From Microdochium bolleyi (lineage: Eukaryota > Ascomycota > Sordariomycetes > Xylariales > Microdochiaceae): a stretch of DNA of 64,000 nt. A program made the position numbers and the translations under genes. Shown here piece by piece: positions 1 through 10,863 of the stretch. The DNA lies in NCBI GenBank assembly GCA_001566295.1, contig KQ964245.1:1555524-1619523 (forward strand). Direction: 5' to 3'. The notes under the pieces are model-generated. The model had not been told where the DNA came from. It did not search any database and saw nothing but the letters and a program-made list of their open reading frames with translations. Numbering within the stretch: the stretch's first letter is position 1; every line of letters starts with the position of its first letter.

Positions 1-1298
1 CTGTCGCAACTGATTACAAGCCGGACCTGGTGTCTCTGTTGCCAATTGATGGTGTCTTGATCAACCCTGGGTAAAGGTGCAAAGGTGTGTTGCAGCCGAG
101 ATTGGCTGTGGTCGGGTGCATGTTCACAGAAGAAGCGCGCATCTCAGGTCATGACGCGCGCTGTCACAGCACGGGCTGGCTGGAGCTAGCGCCTGTGAGC
201 CGGGGTTCGAGAAAGAGGTGGCTGGCACAGAGGCAGCTCAAGCCAGCTGCTGAGACACAGGCATCATTTCATAGCCGCTTGTCGCTGTCGTCTTCACGCA
301 GGGTCGGCAGAGGACAATCTCGAGAACCTGCCCGTGCTACGACGGAGTTGTCAATAAGACCAAGCCTTCCAAGGTTGCTTTGTGAGGTCCACAGGTATGA
401 GAGAGACGGATCGCGATGGTTGAGTTGGCTGCACCAATGACGAGTCGGCTAAAGGCCATTATGGGACGGATAATTGTGACACATGCCGAATTGGCCTGCA
501 CGTTCGCACGGACACGAGATGTTAGTAATGTCGAGCTTGACCGTTGGACGGAGCACGAGTGCTCTGTAGGGTGACTTTGTGCCATTCCCATGCACGCACC
601 GCGTGGCGACTGAGACACCGAGCTGCAGGGCCGACGGCTTGCATCATGTTGCAGCTCTGCCTGGTGCACCGCCAAGGTTGGCTCAACAGCGAAGGCACTG
701 CCTTATGCAACGATGGCCTGCCAGACAGCAAGTGATGCCATGACGAGGCTAAGCGCAGGGAGATTGTCTACCGCAGAGCCGGAGTGGAGGGAATGAGATG
801 AGTGCCTCGTGCAGTATCAGGCCCAGCCCAGCCAGACTGATTCGAGGCACGGACCTGTCACACTGGTCCGGCTTTCCAAGGCCGGCCTCAAGTCGGGTCG
901 CACCTGCCTGCTTCCGACTCAAACCGACCCGCAATCGGAGGCTGCATCATGCTCGAGTCAAAAAATTCACCTGCTCGGCTCGTCCCCACGCTCTAGCAAT
1001 CTCCGTCACCTTTGCCTCTAGGCTTTCCAGCTTCCCCAATCCGCTGCTCACTCCTCTTCTCGACCAGCCCTTACTTATGTCTTGACACCGAGCACTGGAA
1101 CCATCTCCAAAGACGTAGCCGCCGCTTCACGCACCAGCCGCGACGACTGTCCTGCGGGGCCCTTATTGACAGCTTGCCGATCACCCGTATCGGCCTGCCA
1201 GACTTGGATCATCAGGTTCGCCAGAATCAGATTCACGGATATCCCTCACCGCCAAAGAACACACTCCTTGTCGTCGCGCAAACCTCGAAGCAGTCACC
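1..1298. other. intergenic, 5' flank of PRS gene
   Basis: No frame here carries a recognisable protein and the open frames are short and compositionally unremarkable. The last 300 bases before the PRS start are pyrimidine-rich, as is common in fungal promoters and 5' UTRs, and hold a two-codon upstream ORF (ATG at 1078). No other element is supported. Confidence 0.6.
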
Positions 1299-2804
1299 AT
1301 GGTCCGCAACATCGTCGTGCTGTCGGGCAACTCGCACCCGCAGCTGGCCGATAGCATCTGCAACATGCTGAGCATTCCCCTGGGAAATCGCATTCTGGGC
1401 AAGTTCTCAGTTGGCGAGACCCGCTGCGAGATCAAGGACTCTGTCCGTGGCAAGGATGTCTTCATCATCCAGTCGGGCGGTGGTTCTGTCAACGACCACC
1501 TCATGGAGCTCTGCATCAGTACGTGACGTCGTCGGTGGGCCAGCTTGCTGCTGCGAGCAAATGTCTCATTGTGACCTGGAGACTGACTTGAAATGTCACA
1601 GTGATCTCTGCATGCAAGACAGGCTCTGCGAAGCGAGTGACCGCCGTGCTGCCACTGTTCCCGTACTCGAGGCAACCCGATCTCCCATACAACAAGGTTG
1701 GAGCACCACTCTCCAAGTCGCAATCCGACGCGCCCCGCGAGAACTATACATTCGAGAGCGTGCCTGCCACGCCCGGCCCTGGAGTCGCCAAGAGCGCAGG
1801 TCTCAACAATGTCGACCTCGCGAAGGCTCTCAGTAGGGCCACCTCGACAAACGGAATCGCCTCTCCCCGTGCTACGTCAAATCCGTTCAACGGAAGCGGT
1901 CACGCTGCGAATGGCGAGACCTCGCACCCCGTCAATGGCCACAGCAGCACCCATCATGATAAGGGCAAATTCACGACTCACGATTACGAGAACACCTCAG
2001 TACTTTCTGCTTTCCAAGCCAAGCCTGGCTACAAGCGCTGGGTCGCGCAGGCTGGCACTCTCGTTGCAGATCTCCTGACATGTGCTGGTGCAGACCAGTA
2101 AGTTTCCCTTAGCTCAGTCAGAGTGTATTCCTTTCGTGCTAACGGCATGTGCAGCGTTGTGGCCCTCGATTTGCACGATGCACAGTACCAGGGATTCTTC
2201 GACATTCCCATGGACAACCTGTACGGCAGGCCGTTGCTCAAGCGTTATATTCAGCAGAACATCCGCGACTACAAGGATGCCGTGATTGTGAGCCCTGACG
2301 CCGGTGGTGCCAAGCGAGCCACCGCCATCGCGGACAGTCTAGGCATGGAGTTTGCCCTGATCCACAAGGTAAGACCGTGCTAGACCCTGTAGTCTTGTGC
2401 GCACCCTCTTAACCATGTTGTAGGAACGTCGCCCGACCAAGATCACGGACCGGCAAAACGCAACCATGATGCTCGTCGGCAATGTGGCCGACCGTGTCTG
2501 TGTTCTCATCGACGATCTTGCGGACACCGCCAACACCATTACCCGCGCGGCCAAATTGCTACGGAAAGAGAGAGCCACAGCCGTCTTCGCGCTGCTTACG
2601 CACGGAGTCTTCAGCGGTGACGCTCTGGCCCGGATCAACGCCTCGGCCATCGACAGAATTGTGGTGACCAACTCGGTTCCTCAAGAGGAGAACAAGAAGA
2701 TCTGCCCAAAACTCGAAGTCCTCGACGTCTCGCCGATCTTTGCCGAGTCGATCCGTCGCATTCACCACGGTGAATCCATTAGCGTTCTGTTCCAGTACGA
2801 CTGA
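1299..2804 (+). CDS. PRS1: ribose-phosphate pyrophosphokinase (PRPP synthetase), insert-bearing Prs1 type
   Basis: Makes phosphoribosyl pyrophosphate from ribose-5-phosphate and ATP in the cytosol, feeding purine, pyrimidine, NAD, His and Trp synthesis. Exons 1299-1518, 1602-2097, 2155-2368 and 2424-2804 give 436 residues; all introns are GT-AG and rejoin conserved codons (IMISACKTGSAKRV, ADHVVALDLHD). The N-terminal domain starts VRNIVVLSGNSHPQLA. The metal/ATP region is VVALDLHDAQYQGFFDIP (about 240-257) and the PRPP loop is VLIDDLADTANT (about 337-348). Between PYSRQPDLPYNKVG (about 94-107) and GYKRWVAQAG (about 218) lies an insert of about 110 residues, rich in Ser, Asn and His, absent from bacterial enzymes. 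Such inserts are known in yeast Prs1 and Prs5, so this may be a subunit of a hetero-oligomer rather than the sole catalytic chain; that is inference. Both catalytic motifs look intact. Confidence 0.95.
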
Positions 2805-4789
2805 TTGTGGACTGATGGTGCCGGAGGTGTTCGAGTTACACGGACCATATTCTCGAGTCTCCCCGAGCGGAGCGATCACGGCCCGGTGCTCGGCACAAGG
2901 TAGGGGTAGTTGTTCTCGAACTCTGGGGCTGCGCACTCTTTGTTTAGGATAACGAAAGTGCTTTTTTATCCTTCTTATTTCCTCCAATTCTGGCGCAACA
3001 TTGCTTTGGGTAAGAGAGGCGATGCAGACCATGTTTGGTGGGGTGGCCATGCGTTGCTATAGACAGTGCCGCTCGAGGATACGCACAAGAAAGAGGCTAT
3101 CCATTGCCATGTCCACGTCGTTGTCCATGTGAGCAGACCTGCCGTGTCAGGTGCTTGTCGTGTGGGTGCGGCCCTGGGGTCTTTTGCTCTCCAGCTTTGC
3201 GCTCAAGACGGGACTATCAGCCCGAGGCTGTGTTTCTGGACTGAAACACAATATACAGCGACGATTTGGAAAGGTAAGGCTAGGTAGGTCCGTTATCATT
3301 GAATGCTAGGGAAGCTTGGTGGTGCCAAGTGGAGCAGCACTATTGCGACTCTGTAGTGGTGCTGGTGGATCCTGCTCTGTGTGGGCCAAGCAGCAGTCAT
3401 GGCTGTTGCGGTTCCGATGGGTCATGTCCACCCGGAAGGTGTAGTGATGGCACATTCGTCACTCGCAGGCCGAGCGGCCTTTGAACACGGCAGCGTTGGT
3501 GCAGATAAAGATGCCTGGAGGTGCTTTATCCATGTGCGCCTGAAACCATCTTCCATCCCGCCGTGAATCTCGTTGGGCTTGCGAGAACCTCCACAAGACT
3601 GGACTAGAAAACAATAGGACGACCAATTACAATCAAGATGAGGTATTAGTAGCCATGTCCATAAGCACGTGATGGATGGTGTATGGGTGTTTGTTATTTG
3701 ACATGTTAGTTTCACTGACATGTGATGATGCTCCAGGCGTTGGGGCGTCGGGGCTGGCCTGTGAATCGGGAGCCTGTCGTGGATTCGCAACCAGGTCGTG
3801 CGGTGTGAAGAGTGGCAGAATAGGTGTATACTTATAAGGTGATTATGTACACGTCTGGAGAGGAGAGACAAGCGGTCGGTGCCTCTCGGAACACACGGAG
3901 TATCTCTGGCTGGTTTGGCCTGGACGTGGCAGACTTTGCGTGAGTTACTCCCGGCACGTCGTGCAGGCAAGTGAGGAGGGAGCGATGCCGCCCGGCGGAC
4001 CCGAAAAGGGATCCGAACAGGGACGGCGGACCTCGGCTGACTCTGGAGCACTCGCAGCCAACCTTGGAACCTTGGGCCTTGGGGGCAGTGAACCCCACAA
4101 TGCTGCAGTCCCTCCGCCCAGGACTGCCCAGGTGAATGAGGAGACCCCATGGTCATCCCATGGTTGCCCACGGTCGCCCACGGTCGCCCATGGCCTGCGG
4201 CGCAAAGAGAGCCCATCCCGTCGCAGCGGCACCCGCCAGCCAGACCCGGCCGAGCTGCACCACCACGCGCGCATGACAGCCCAGAGGAAGCTGTTGTTGC
4301 AGCCATCGCCTCCCAGCTGTCTTCCCGACACCATACTTTGAGTGATTATTGCTGGTCTGGTCTCTGCATCACAGTCTCTGCCCCATGCCCGCCCTGCCGC
4401 GGTGCCACGCTGCCGAAGCCTACTTTGTCGCCGTCGGCATCCCTCTGCTCGCGTCGCTCGTTGTCCTCGCGCTGCACGAGCTGCGCATCGAAGCACCAGC
4501 ACGAGACCCTTGGCACCCCGACGTCCCTCGGCCCAGCCCGCGCTACTCGTACACTGCCGCCCCTGCCGGCGCCGCCCACGAGATCCACCACCACGTCCAG
4601 CATCACCACCACCGCGCTCCTTCCTCCTCCTCGCTGTCCCCATCTCCATCTCCATCTCCATCCCCAAACTCCGCCACAACCACTCCATCCTCTGCGCAGC
4701 AGCACCAGCATCATAATCACCAACACAGCACCGCCAGCGACGGCAATAACACCACCACATCCACCACCACCACCAACACCACCGCAGCC
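2805..4789. other. intergenic between PRS and PEX11
   Basis: This holds the PRS 3' UTR and the PEX11 promoter. A short imperfect tandem of CCCACGGTCG/CCCATGGT units lies at about 4147-4196. From 4349 the frame is open into PEX11 but encodes Ser/His/Thr-rich low complexity (see PEX11). Long minus-strand open frames at 3.4-4.8 kb look like GC-driven noise. Confidence 0.5.
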
Positions 4790-5578
4790 ATGGTCGCCGA
4801 CGCCCTCGTCTACCATCCCACGATGGCCCATCTGCTCAAGTACACCTCGACCGTCACCGGCCGCGACAAGGTCCTGCGCACCCTGCAGTACTTTGCCCGC
4901 TTCTACGCCTGGTACCTGCTGCGCACCAACGGCACAAAGGCCGAGATCGCCCCCTGGGACACCATGAAGAAGCAGTTCGGCACCACCCGCAAGCTGCTCC
5001 GCGTCGGCAAGAACCTCGAGCACATCAAGGCCGCCGCTGTCGCCGCCGACTCAAAGACCCTCGACCCGGTCCTCCGCTACCTCGCCATCGGCCGCCAGCT
5101 CGGCTACGCCGGCTATCTCTCCCTCGACATGGCCACCGTCCTCCACGCCACCGGCATCCGCAAGTGGGAGGGCGCAAAGCGCGCCCAGCAGGAGGCCTAC
5201 CGCTTCTGGGCCCTGGGCCTCATGTGCAGCGCCATCGCCCAGCTGTACACCCAGTACAAGCTCCGCGAGCGCGAGGGCAGGATCAGCCTCAAGGACGGCG
5301 AGGGCGTCGTCGAGAAGAAGAAGATTGAGAAGTAAGTGTTTCGACCAGCACACGGTCCGCCCTCTTTTGTGTAGATGAATGCATGCTAACCACATTCTTT
5401 GCACCCGCCAATCAGGGAGCGCGCCGCCAGCCAGCTCCAGCTCTTCACCGACCTGTGCGACATCACCGCACCCGCGTCCGCCCTCGCCTGGGCCAACTTT
5501 GACGACGGCTTCGTCGGCCTCGCCGGTACCATGAGCTCCCTCATCGGCGTCTGGAGCCAATGGCAGAAGACGGCGTAG
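4790..5578 (+). CDS. PEX11: peroxisomal membrane elongation factor PEX11
   Basis: Peroxisomal membrane protein that remodels and elongates the membrane before fission. Exons 4790-5331 and 5416-5578 (84-bp GTAAGT intron) give 234 residues, the normal family size. The N-terminus, with YHPTMAHLLKYTSTVTGRDK then VLRTLQYFARFYAWYL, is the hallmark amphipathic helix region. Family features downstream are the FGTTRKLLRVGKNLEH segment, YLAIGRQLGYAGYLSLD and a hydrophobic C-terminal helix (FVGLAGTMSSLIGVW). The start was chosen at the ATG in GCAGCCATGG, an excellent initiation context and the family start. An in-frame ATG at 4349 would add 147 low-complexity residues and is not conserved as far as I know. 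The downstream neighbour lies 1 kb away on the other strand. Confidence 0.93.
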
Positions 5579-6561
5579 ATGCCGGCACCCGCAGACGTCT
5601 CGCTATAAAAGAGAAAGCGACACTCATGTGACTTTCAGGACTGAGGAAGCTTGGGGGTCCATTCCTGATTGCGACTACCAGTACTCCAGATTGATGGCCC
5701 GTTGCTTGAGCAGGAAGGCTGATCAGCGTGAAAGGGAACATCCGGGAAGCAAGGGGCGCAAAAGCGGCGGTCGTATTGGATTCAGTGCGCGGAAGAGTCT
5801 TGCGGGGGATACCGCCTGGGAGGGAGCCGGGCCGACTGTGCCAGCCCAGATCTATATCCTGGGGGAGATGTTTTTTGTGTACATGTCGAAACCTGCGTTT
5901 GTGTTTCGGTTTTTTGTAAGGGAGATTTTTATGTCGAGAACGAGATATCCTGTGCAATTGTGTTATTTTCTTTTCTCGCCCACGCCAGCCGTCGTTGACC
6001 ATACGAGCTCGAGTGCTTTGCAGGCTGTCTACCATCTTGATGACTCTCTATTGCTCGAAAATGTTAAAATCTCATTTCATTGAGGGGCTTCCCCGGAAAA
6101 GCCAATGCGACACGACACGGCACGAATGGGTGACGGGTAATCGCTGCTGCTAGCGAGTAGCAGAGTTGGAGGGACAATCGGTGTTGCCGATAAATACATT
6201 TGTGTGTTATGTACCTTCTATACAAGGATCCTGTACTCAGAGGAGAGAAAAGAGAAAAGCAACCTGACCTAACGCCATCACCTATGCTTGCCTGTTTCGA
6301 ATCAGGAGAATAATAATAACGTTTGCTGATGGTAGAGCAAAGGGAGGCAGTGAAGCAATGAGAGACAGAGAGAAAGAGGTGTGGAAAAACAACGACACTC
6401 TTCCGCTACTGATGATTAGGAATGGTTTAGCGTCGCCGGCTGAAGGGGGAAAATGCAAGTTTTGGTGTAAACACGGTGTCGATGGAAGTGTGGCAGTTGA
6501 CGTGCTGTGGGTGAAGCACCATAACGGGGGAAGGGGGGACGATCGTGCCCTTCCAGCAGCT
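5579..6561. other. convergent intergenic, PEX11 and unknown gene 3' ends
   Basis: AT-richer 3' UTR-like sequence between two convergent genes. T-rich stretches near 5870-5990 and an A-rich stretch near 6240-6380 could hold cleavage and polyadenylation signals for the two strands. No coding frame is recognisable. Confidence 0.5.
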
Positions 6562-8666
6562 TCACTCGATGCTCATGCGCATGAGGCTGTCGTGAGTATC
6601 CGTCATGCCCTGGAGGCCCACGCGGCCTTTGCCGGCGCCGCTGACCGGCCTGGAGCCCGCCCCTGCCGCGGCAGCTGCGGTTGAGGATGACGCGCCCACG
6701 CCGGTGCTCGCCGGAGTGCTCGCGCCGTTCTCGCTCGGCGTAGCAGAAGCCTTGTCCCCGCCTTGTGTGCTGCTCGGGCGGGAGCCCCACGGCGCGCCGT
6801 CGCGCTGCATCGGGCTCTGACCTACAGGCGAGTTATGCGTGCTCATGCCAGGGCTGACTGCTCGCCGCTTCATGCTCATCGGGTCAAAGTCATCATCGCG
6901 TCTGCGCTTGTTGTTGATTCGACGGGTGATCTCGGCCACTGTCGGGGGCATCCCGTTCTGGGGCGTCGCTGCCTGTGGTGGTTGTGACGCCGAGTCTTGC
7001 TGATTCGGTTGGGACGGTGAGTCCATGTTCATATCTTCGCTCATGCCGGATGAGGGCTCGCGCGGTAGCCATGGGATATGAGGCGGGGTCGTTCGCATGC
7101 CGGCTACACTGCTGGCATCAGATAAGGCCTCTGATGGTTTCCTGCCCCTCGACATTCTGTACGGGTGATGTCGCAGGTTCAAGTTCCTGACAGGACCTGG
7201 GATGCTCTCCATCTCCATCTCCGGCATGTCGTCAAGACTCTCTGAGGCGGCATTCAGATCCGGCGACGATTGTACAGTAGACGGGAGGTTGGCCAGATCC
7301 AGAGGTGGAACAGCGTGCATGCGCGGTTCGAGATTGACATCGCTCTCGCGCACTTGGCGGATGACCTCAGCTTCTCGGTGTAGCTCTGCATCGACTGGGG
7401 TGCTTTCCTCGGCTAGGGCCGCGCGAATGCGAGCGAAGCCCTTCGTTTTCGGCTGTAGGTATCGTGAGATCAGCTATTGATCATGAAAGTATGCAAAGGT
7501 GCAAATTAGCATCTTAAACTTACAAGGAGATTCCCACGCCGCGTCACCGCTCTCCTTATGACACCCCTCTGGCCGTCTTTGCTCGGCGTGCCTGGACCAT
7601 CGTCCATTGCTCGGTCCTCATTATCATTGCTGGAAATATGAAGCTGGTTGGCGGCCCAGCTGATGCTTTCTCTGCGAGAATGGCCAATCGGCATGTCTCG
7701 TGTCTCCTTTGCCAAGTTGCTCGGCGGTGATCGCGACAAGGCTGCCGGCGAAGCCGAGTTGAAGCCCAGCCCTAACAGGCCCCGGAGTTTCTTCTTAGGC
7801 TGTCTTCGGGGTCGTGTCCGGAAACCAGACAAGCTGGTGATGGCAGGCGACGTTTCTGGCGCCCACGGCATGACATGGCTGGGCTGAGTCGGCGTCTGCG
7901 CTCCGATGTGTGAAGCATTCCTGGGAAGTTGTTGCGGCGTGCTCATTATTGCATCCTCCATGTCATCGTCCACGAACTCCTCATCCTCGGAACTGGAAGA
8001 GCTCCCAGAGGCGAACATGCTCGTGCTGCCAAGCGAACTGGATATGTTCATCCTCTCCTGCGTGCCCATCATTGACCATAGTGAGTTTGTAGATTGTTCG
8101 CCGCCCTCGAAGCCGGTGCGACCTGGTATATTCATGGCACGGCCCCCGATGGTTGGGGATGTGTCGGGCGACGCCTGCTCTGCGAGCGTGGAATGGTGCA
8201 GACTTGTTGCCGCTCGCGAAAAGTCGAGGCCGCGAGACCGCCTGGGCAGGATGTTCGTCGGCGACGCGTAGGTCTGGGAATGGTCGAGCTTTGGCGAGAG
8301 CGGTGTGGGTGTCAAGGCCGGCTTCGCATACGGGCTGACCCCGGCCATGGCGGATTGGCCATCGTGAGGAGGCATGTGCAGAGCGAGGTTGAGGCCACTG
8401 GCCACGGGAAAGCCATGACGCCGAGGGGTGACGGGCGCCGCCATCTCCCGCGGCTTGTTGGCGAGCGAGGTGTCGTCCTTTGACGTTCTGCGGTGAGCCT
8501 CGACGATGAAGGGTGAGGGCGAGAGCTGCGGGCCGGCCCCGTCCGACAAGCTACGCGTCTTTGAAGGGTGCGCAGGGGAGTCGGCGGGCACGGTGTCGTC
8601 CTCGTCGAAGGTTTCGTGGGGGTGCATGTCCAGTCCTGGGCCGCTATGCTCTCTCAGACCTTCCAT
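6562..8666 (-). CDS. conserved fungal low-complexity protein, function unknown
   Basis: Exons 8666-7524 and 7452-6562 (71-bp GT-AG intron with a GCTAATT branch-like site) give 677 residues. I do not recognise a named domain. The protein is mostly disordered Ser/Pro/Thr-rich sequence with many SP and TP sites, which suggests control by proline-directed kinases. There is an acidic Ser run (SSSSSEDEEFVDDDMEDAI, about 223-241), a basic patch (RPRRQPKKKLRGLLGLGF) and a well-formed block spanning the splice junction (GNLLPKTKGFARIRAALAEE, then a charged helix AELHREAEVIRQVRES), the most likely conserved core. NNKRRRDDDFDPMSMKRRA near the C-terminus resembles a bipartite nuclear signal. A nuclear regulatory role is inferred from composition only. 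The start is the first ATG of the open frame. Confidence 0.8.
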
Positions 8667-9317
8667 GCCAGTTGCTCCCTCATTACTTCTGTTCGAGGCC
8701 GAGATTAATTAGTTGGGAGGTGCGGTGGATGATATGGCAGGTAGCCTATTTTGTGGAGCGGCGGGTACTGCTTGCAGCAGCAGTCTGCACAACCAGTATG
8801 TATTGTTAGCCGTACAGACCAGCTTGCCGGGCGTGGTCGTGAGGTGTTTGCTGGTGAACCATTCCGTAGGGTGCTGATGTCTGGATGTCGGTCGCGCGCG
8901 CCTCGAGATCTTAGGCTCGGGCGGCTACAGGGGAGCTCGCTGTGGTGGAGTGACGCAGGTGGGGGAGACCCCTGCAAGCTCCATGGCTCCAACTCTACTA
9001 GACATCCGCTGTTCTCAGCTTGACATACACGTGGATAATTGTGAGCTCAACACATACCCGGTCACATCAGTGCGATGAGGTATAAGTCCTACTCAACTTT
9101 GACCCATGCATGCTGGGGCAAAGTAGATGGCATACGGCAAACGTCGTTGGTACACAAACTGCACTCTTGTCCACGTTGAACCCCCGCCTCCGTGAAGCGT
9201 ACGCTTATTCTCGGTGCAAGCCTCCAACTCTCTAGTTCTATGAATCCTGTTCATCTGCGGTTGCACCATAGAGACGAAGTGTCGGCCACTAACTCCATGA
9301 CTCGCTGCGTTGCCAGA
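8667..9317. other. intergenic between two minus-strand genes
   Basis: Promoter of the low-complexity gene and 3' flank of the OB-fold candidate. No coding frame, repeat or RNA gene was seen. Confidence 0.5.
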
Positions 9318-10442
9318 CTACTGTGTGTCGGGGGGCGGCATCTCCCAGCTTCGAACAGGTCGCCCTCTTGTCTTCCGCTTCCCCAGGCGCCGCTCGCTCC
9401 CGCCAACGAAATCGATTGTCCAATTCCATGCTCTTCTTGCCTTCATCAACTGTGGATGTGCACTACCCTTCGAGGCCATCTCCCTCGCCGCATATATGCC
9501 ACAGGTGTCCGTCTTGTCCAGCTTCCGACGATGCAGCAGATGGACCTTGGTCATGCCATTGTGCAGGCTGTGCCCATGCACCTTCTTGGAGAACGAGCCC
9601 AGGGCTACGTTGCGGAGCAGGACCACATCCTGCCTCCGCAAGTCTTTCAGTGCAGTCTCAGTCGGTGTGATCCTGGGGTTTGAGCCCCCGCGCTTGTCAT
9701 GGGAGAGCCAGAACGTCACGCTGAACCCAGACTTGGTCTCGTCGCCCAGCAGCATCTCTACGAGTGATTTCGTCGCTCCCCACCGAGTCCGGACTGTCCG
9801 AGGCGCCGCAATAGAGATGATGCCTACGATCAGATTGACAGTCATAGTCTGCGGGGCGATAGAATCCAGGTACGCGGCTTTGGGAAGATCTTCCAAGTCG
9901 CTAAGATGGCCGACGCCACTGACCGAAGGAAGTCCTTGTGGGTTTGAGCCATGGACTTGCTGGAGCGAGTAGTCTGTGCTGATGTCTTGGGAATCCAGGA
10001 CAGACGACGCCGTGGTGCTGAAACTCTGCGTATCCAGCTGTGCTCCTTTGGGGTCTTCGTATGGCAGTATTGAATGCTCGTACAACTGCTCGATGAACTC
10101 GCTCTGGTCTTGCTGCGACTCCGAGGAGAGATCGGTCATGTCCGTGAAGGACAGTCCTACCGTCGATATAAAGTCGGCATCGGGCCGGTACGCCTCGTGT
10201 AGATTGTGAGTCTGAGAGAAGCCGGTGGGGAGCCGGGCTCGCTGGAGAGGAATCGAGCGCCACAGAGGCTCGTCTTCCCGTGCACCATCCCGAGAACTTG
10301 CACCGATGCTGGTTTGATTAGAGGGCCGGAAAGAGGCGAGCTCTGTGAATGGGGCTACAAAGCTATTGTGTAATCCATCCTGTTCCCAGCTGAGACTATT
10401 GGCCTCGGGCGCCCCAGTGATGATCAGGATCTTCCGGGACAT
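9318..10442 (-). CDS. hypothetical protein, possible OB-fold nucleic-acid-binding domain
   Basis: A single open frame of 374 residues starting at the ATG of MSRKILIITGAPEANSLSW; an in-frame ATG at 10517 would add 25 residues. The N-terminal half is disordered and acidic, rich in Ser, Asp and Gln (SSVLDSQDIS, SGVGHLSDLEDLP). The C-terminal half from about residue 205 (QTMTVNLIVGIISIAAPRTV) alternates beta-strands: TRWGATKSLVEMLLGDET, FSVTFWLS, LRRQDVVLLRNVALGSF, HSLHNGMTKVHLLHRR. Strand order and the 'reads like a DNA-binding OB' pattern (G-I-I-S-I..., V-T-F-W-L, D-V-V-L-L-R-N-V) recall RPA-type or shieldin-type OB folds. This is inference from pattern, not a recognised family. It shares a 421-bp divergent promoter with NDC80, so joint cell-cycle expression is possible. 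Confidence 0.7.
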   Translation of the reverse strand: MSRKILIITGAPEANSLSWEQDGLHNSFVAPFTELASFRPSNQTSIGASSRDGAREDEPLWRSIPLQRARLPTGFSQTHNLHEAYRPDADFISTVGLSFTDMTDLSSESQQDQSEFIEQLYEHSILPYEDPKGAQLDTQSFSTTASSVLDSQDISTDYSLQQVHGSNPQGLPSVSGVGHLSDLEDLPKAAYLDSIAPQTMTVNLIVGIISIAAPRTVRTRWGATKSLVEMLLGDETKSGFSVTFWLSHDKRGGSNPRITPTETALKDLRRQDVVLLRNVALGSFSKKVHGHSLHNGMTKVHLLHRRKLDKTDTCGIYAAREMASKGSAHPQLMKARRAWNWTIDFVGGSERRLGKRKTRGRPVRSWEMPPPDTQ

Positions 10443-10863
10443 AAGCTCATTGTGTAGAGAAATGCACTGGGAGATTGAGTGAGGGTGTGAAGCTTCACGT
10501 GCTTGTCGCGCACGCACACATCAGTCATGGACTGGGTGGGGCTTCACAGGTTGTTGACACATGGCTGGAGCCAGCCAATCAGCGGCCGTCAGGGTTTGTT
10601 TACATGCAGCGTTGCTCTCAGGCACAAACCCCTGGACGCACCTTCCCCAGCGCCAGGATCTGAACGAACTAACCGCCACCACGTCAATCTTCAACCCGTC
10701 CCGCATCCATCCCGCACCCAACAACGACGATTTGCACACCACTTGCGCCAGCCCGACGCGACATCGTCGCGAAATACCTCGCACTTGCATCCATCCACAA
10801 AGCCACGACTCCGCGCCGGCGGACACAACCCACACTGCGATTGCGCGCACACGCACAGCGAGC
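10443..10863. promoter_or_regulatory. divergent promoter of OB-fold candidate and NDC80
   Basis: This 421-bp spacer serves two divergent genes. It contains a CCAAT box with its usual extension (GCCAATCAGCGG, CCAAT at 10575-10579), typical of the HAP/NF-Y complex. It also holds GACGCGAC (10755-10762) and TCGCGAAA (10767-10774), which resemble MBF/E2F-type G1/S elements. The sites are visible; their use is inferred from known cell-cycle promoters. Confidence 0.4.

Noticed and set aside
3422..4760. Long minus-strand open frames opposite the PEX11 leader
   Set aside because: GC-driven; low-complexity Arg/Gly/Trp composition, no family, overlapping each other in different frames.
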